Of a DNA stretch of 7,295 nt, positions 4,763 to 7,295 are shown in pieces. The notes under the pieces are model-generated. The model saw nothing but the letters and a program-made list of their open reading frames with translations, was not told the origin of the DNA and did not search any database. The position numbers and the translations under genes were made by a program. The stretch's first letter is position 1; the number at the start of each line of letters is the position of its first letter. Source of the stretch: Chlorobiota bacterium (GTDB lineage: Bacteria; Bacteroidota; Bacteroidia; Bacteroidales; JAADGE01); assembly GCA_013153575.1 (NCBI GenBank), contig JAADEE010000171.1, forward strand, positions 1 through 7,295, written 5' to 3'.

Positions 4763-6631
4763 ATGGAAAATAAAAAAATAATATCGTTTCTAAAAAAAAT
4801 TGAAATTTTTAATAAACTTAATGATGCAGACCTTCCTAAAATTGTTAATCTTTTAAAACGTCAAGAATTTGAAAAAGAAGAAACTCTATTTAAGCAAAAT
4901 TTAAAAAGAACAACAATTTTTTTAATTTACTCAGGAGAAGTTGAATTATACAAAAAAGATGCTTTCGGTAAAGAAATAAAAATTACACAATTCCATAAAT
5001 ATGATTTTATTGGAGAAGGTGCTATTGTTGACGATTCTCCACACTCAACATCTGCAAGAACATTAACAAAATCAATTATTTATACTATAAATGCAGAAGA
5101 ATTTAAAGAGTTACTTAATTCTGACGGAAAAATTGCAGTAAAAATATTTACCGAAATTTCTCAAATTATTTCAAGGCGCATGAGTCATACTGTTTCACGA
5201 ATGATAAATATTGGTGCACAATACGTATCAGGTCATTCAAGAAGAGAACATGATTTATTAGGCTACAGAAATGTGCCAGACGAATATCATTATGGTATTC
5301 AAACACTTAGAGCAAAAGAAAATTTTAACATATCAGGAATTACAATAAGTTTTTACCCTGATATTATAAAAGCATTTGCAATGGTGAAAAAAGCTGCAGC
5401 AAAAGCAAATAATGAAATTGGTCTTTTATCTGACAAACTTACCGAAGCAATTATTTTTGGATGCGACGAATTATTAGCAGGAAAATACCACAAAGAATTT
5501 GTTGTTGATATGATACAAGGGGGTGCAGGAACTTCAACAAATATGAATGCAAATGAGGTTATTGCAAACCTTGCATTAGAATACATGGGCAAAGAAAAAG
5601 GAGAATATGAATTTTGCCACCCAAACAACCATGTAAACCTCTCACAATCAACAAACGACAGTTATCCAACAGCAGTAAAAATTGCATTAAAAAACAGTAG
5701 TTTATCATTAAAAAAAGAATTAAAACAACTTGTAAAAGCATTCCGAAAAAAAGGAGAAGAATTTAAGCATATAATAAAAATGGGGAGAACCCAACTACAA
5801 GATGCTGTTCCTATGACGCTTGGACAGGAATTTAATGCATATGCAACAACTTTAGAAGAAGAACTAACTCGAATTGATAAAAATGCAGATTTAATGTTAA
5901 GTGTAAACATGGGAGCAACAGCAATAGGAACAGGAATTAATGCAGACCCAAGATACAGTCCTATTGTTATTAAACACTTACGAGAAATAACAGGTTTAGA
6001 TATTACACTTGCTGAAAATTTAGTTGAAGCAACACAGGATACAAGTTCATTTATTATGTTCTCATCCGCATTAAAAAGACTTTCAATAAAGCTATCTAAA
6101 ATAATGAACGACTTAAGGCTTTTATCATCAGGACCAAGAGCCGGACTTAATGAAATTAATTTACCACCTGTTCAACCAGGATCTTCAATAATGCCCGGAA
6201 AAGTAAATCCTGTAATTCCTGAAGTTGTAAATCAAGTTGCATTTAAAGTTATTGGTAACGACCTTACAGTAAGCCTTGCAGCCGAAGCCGGTCAATTAGA
6301 ACTTAATGTTTTTGAACCTGTTATTGTTCAAAGCCTTTTTGAATCTATTGAAATGCTTAAAAACGGAATGTCTGTTCTTAGATACAGAACAATTGACGGC
6401 ATAACCGCAAATAAAGAACATCTTGAGCAAATGGTTCGCAATAGTATTGGAATTGTAACAGCCTTAAACCCTATTATTGGATATGAAAACAGCAGTTCCA
6501 TTGCAAAAGAAGCATTAGAAACAGGAAAAAGTGTTTACGATTTAACACTTGAACGCGGACTTCTTACAGAAGAAGAACTAAAAAAAATTCTTTCACCGGA
6601 AAATATGCTTGAACCTCATAAAATGAAATAA
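4763..6631 (+). CDS. aspA: Aspartate ammonia-lyase with fused N-terminal CRP-like ligand-binding domain
   Basis: This 622-residue cytoplasmic enzyme should convert L-aspartate to fumarate and ammonia. Residues about 160-620 follow E. coli AspA closely: EHDLLGYRNVPDEYHYGIQT (162-181), QGGAGTSTNMNANEV (252-266), HPNNHVNLSQSTNDSYPTA (286-304), GRTQLQDAVPMTLGQEF (341-357), VNMGATAIGTGIN (381-393), LRLLSSGPRAGLNEINLP (451-468) and the GSSIMPGKVNP catalytic loop (473-483). GRTQ, where fumarases have GRTH, favours aspartase over class II fumarase. Residues about 8-150 are an extra domain. They show a cNMP-binding beta-roll (IFLIYSGEVELYKKD, 52-66; FIGEGAIVDDSPHSTSART, 82-100) and a C-helix-like segment, 120-147, but no helix-turn-helix DNA-binding domain. 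H94 stands where cAMP-binding proteins normally have the phosphate-contacting Arg, so the ligand may not be cAMP. E. coli AspA is about 478 residues, so the whole excess is this domain. The frame is continuous with no internal break, so the fusion appears genuine. The thioesterase gene follows after 12 bases. Confidence 0.92.
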   Translation: MENKKIISFLKKIEIFNKLNDADLPKIVNLLKRQEFEKEETLFKQNLKRTTIFLIYSGEVELYKKDAFGKEIKITQFHKYDFIGEGAIVDDSPHSTSARTLTKSIIYTINAEEFKELLNSDGKIAVKIFTEISQIISRRMSHTVSRMINIGAQYVSGHSRREHDLLGYRNVPDEYHYGIQTLRAKENFNISGITISFYPDIIKAFAMVKKAAAKANNEIGLLSDKLTEAIIFGCDELLAGKYHKEFVVDMIQGGAGTSTNMNANEVIANLALEYMGKEKGEYEFCHPNNHVNLSQSTNDSYPTAVKIALKNSSLSLKKELKQLVKAFRKKGEEFKHIIKMGRTQLQDAVPMTLGQEFNAYATTLEEELTRIDKNADLMLSVNMGATAIGTGINADPRYSPIVIKHLREITGLDITLAENLVEATQDTSSFIMFSSALKRLSIKLSKIMNDLRLLSSGPRAGLNEINLPPVQPGSSIMPGKVNPVIPEVVNQVAFKVIGNDLTVSLAAEAGQLELNVFEPVIVQSLFESIEMLKNGMSVLRYRTIDGITANKEHLEQMVRNSIGIVTALNPIIGYENSSSIAKEALETGKSVYDLTLERGLLTEEELKKILSPENMLEPHKMK

Positions 6632-6643
6632 AACAAAAAATTA

Positions 6644-7063
6644 ATGAAAGAAAAATATATATTTCAACTTGAAATGCAAGTTCGTGATTACGAATGTGAC
6701 ATTCAGGGAATAGTGAACAATTCTGTATATCAAAATTATTTAGAACATACACGCCATGAATTTATAAAAACCGCAGGATTAGACTTTGCAAAACTTCACG
6801 AAGAAGGTATTGATCCTGTAGTTTATCGTGTTGAAATTGATTATAAATTACCTTTAAAAAGTGGAGATAAATTTATTTCAAAATTAAATTATGAAACAAA
6901 CGGACATGTAAAAATTAACTTTTTACAAGATATTTACAGAAAAAAAGATGATAAACTAATAGTAAGAGCAAAAGTTATTGCCGTAATATTAAAAAATGGG
7001 AAACCAATAAAATCAAACTTATTTATTAATGCATTTGATACACTTACACACAAAAATATATAA
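6644..7063 (+). CDS. 4HBT-fold acyl-CoA thioesterase
   Basis: This 139-residue hotdog-fold protein belongs to the YbgC/FadM-like 4-hydroxybenzoyl-CoA thioesterase group and should hydrolyse an acyl-CoA or acyl-ACP thioester in the cytoplasm. The family signature is near the N terminus: VRDYECDIQGIVNNSVYQNY (13-32) then LEHTRHEF (33-40). D19 is in the position of the catalytic Asp, and G22, V24 and N25 form the usual active-site turn. The PVVYRVEIDYKLPLKSGDKF stretch (58-77) matches the later strand region of the fold. Length is typical, and ATG 6644 puts the signature at its usual distance from the start. The gene starts 12 bases after the aspartase stop with no promoter motif between, so the two are probably co-transcribed. 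Nothing in the sequence fixes the acyl substrate, and no functional link with aspartate breakdown is established. Roles in lipid or quinone-precursor (DHNA-CoA-like) hydrolysis are possible alternatives. Confidence 0.85.
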   Translation: MKEKYIFQLEMQVRDYECDIQGIVNNSVYQNYLEHTRHEFIKTAGLDFAKLHEEGIDPVVYRVEIDYKLPLKSGDKFISKLNYETNGHVKINFLQDIYRKKDDKLIVRAKVIAVILKNGKPIKSNLFINAFDTLTHKNI

Positions 7064-7075
7064 AAAACAATAAAA

Positions 7076-7100
7076 AAAGCCGATTCTAAAAATCGGCTTT
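7076..7100. terminator. Intrinsic terminator between convergent genes
   Basis: AAAGCCGATT (7076-7085) pairs perfectly with AATCGGCTTT (7091-7100) around a 5-base loop. On the - strand the stem is followed by a seven-T run (complement of 7072-7078), a classic terminator for the DUF2147-like gene. On the + strand only three T's follow directly. A second weak hairpin (7103-7121) with a T6 run (7125-7130) may help end the aspartase-thioesterase transcript. Confidence 0.8.
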
Positions 7101-7128
7101 ACACACTTTATTGTATAGTGTTAGTTTT

Positions 7129-7295
7129 TTATTGAACACGATACCAAGTTTGTGTTCTTCCTGCTAATCCCCAGCTATCAATAGAACCTCTCACTTGTAA
7201 TTTGTTTTTGTCATTTTCATCTAATTCCATTGAACAATGATAAAATTTTCCATTGTTCGGATCTAATATTTTTCCACCTTTTAGTTCATCTCCAT
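7129..7295 (-). CDS. DUF2147-like protein, C-terminal part (partial)
   Basis: On the - strand a frame enters at the window edge and ends at a TAA complementary to 7129-7131, giving 54 residues. It contains GDELKGGKILDPNNGKFYHC, then ELDENDKNKLQVRGSI and GRTQTWYRVQ at the end. The pattern GGKILDPxNGKxYxC ... LxVRGxI ... GRTQxWxRV is the C-terminal half of DUF2147 proteins. These are small, usually signal-peptide-bearing proteins of unknown function, common in Bacteroidota and Proteobacteria. The usual 'GYIG' position reads GSID here, with a short SWGLA stretch before GRTQ. The N-terminal half and any signal peptide lie beyond the window. The gene is convergent with the thioesterase gene and ends before the terminator at 7076-7100. 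Confidence 0.75.
   Translation of the reverse strand, partial: GDELKGGKILDPNNGKFYHCSMELDENDKNKLQVRGSIDSWGLAGRTQTWYRVQ

Noticed and set aside
5240..6631. Reading the lyase as class II fumarase or argininosuccinate/adenylosuccinate lyase
   Set aside because: GRTQ instead of GRTH, together with LRLLSSGPRAGLNEINLP and the close match to E. coli AspA, points to aspartase.

Overview
The window is low in G+C (roughly 30% by eye) and looks like a chromosomal piece from a member of the Bacteroidota, most likely a Bacteroidales-type organism. The reasons are the absence of Shine-Dalgarno sequences before the main genes, a Bacteroidota-type -7 promoter motif (TAnnTTTG) before some of them, and protein types common in that phylum: a helix-hairpin-helix protein fused to an outer-membrane barrel, a C-terminal DUF2147-like domain, and a 4HBT thioesterase with an N-terminal VRDYECDIQGIVNN stretch. 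This assignment is an inference from gene content.

Layout. Positions 1-84 hold the last 27 codons of an unidentified + strand gene. Positions 135-1607 encode an NhaC-family Na+/H+ antiporter. Positions 1608-2594 are an accessory-looking interval. It has a 36-bp exact direct repeat at both ends (1630-1665 and 2539-2574), a small three-helix membrane protein (1834-2229), two related palindromes in opposite orientation around that gene, a nested attC-like inverted repeat, and two degenerate tandem units. Positions 2595-4670 encode a secreted or outer-membrane protein with a helix-hairpin-helix domain ahead of a predicted beta barrel. Positions 4763-6631 encode an aspartate ammonia-lyase with a CRP-like cyclic-nucleotide-binding-type domain fused at its N terminus. 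Twelve bases later, 6644-7063 encode a 4HBT acyl-CoA thioesterase. A hairpin terminator at 7076-7100 separates this strand from a convergent, truncated DUF2147-like gene on the - strand (7129-7295).

How the genes may work together. The aspartase and thioesterase are close enough to share a transcript. Aspartase makes fumarate and ammonia from aspartate, which in anaerobic Bacteroidota can feed fumarate respiration; the fused sensor-like domain suggests allosteric control by a small ligand. The antiporter and the barrel protein have no obvious metabolic link to it.

The two most interesting points are the sensor-aspartase fusion, whose usual phosphate-binding Arg appears to be His, and the 36-bp repeats bracketing a small gene with REP-like and attC-like structures. 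The second looks like a gain of DNA in what was once a short intergenic spacer. Nothing in the window encodes a recombinase or transposase, so mobility is a hypothesis only.
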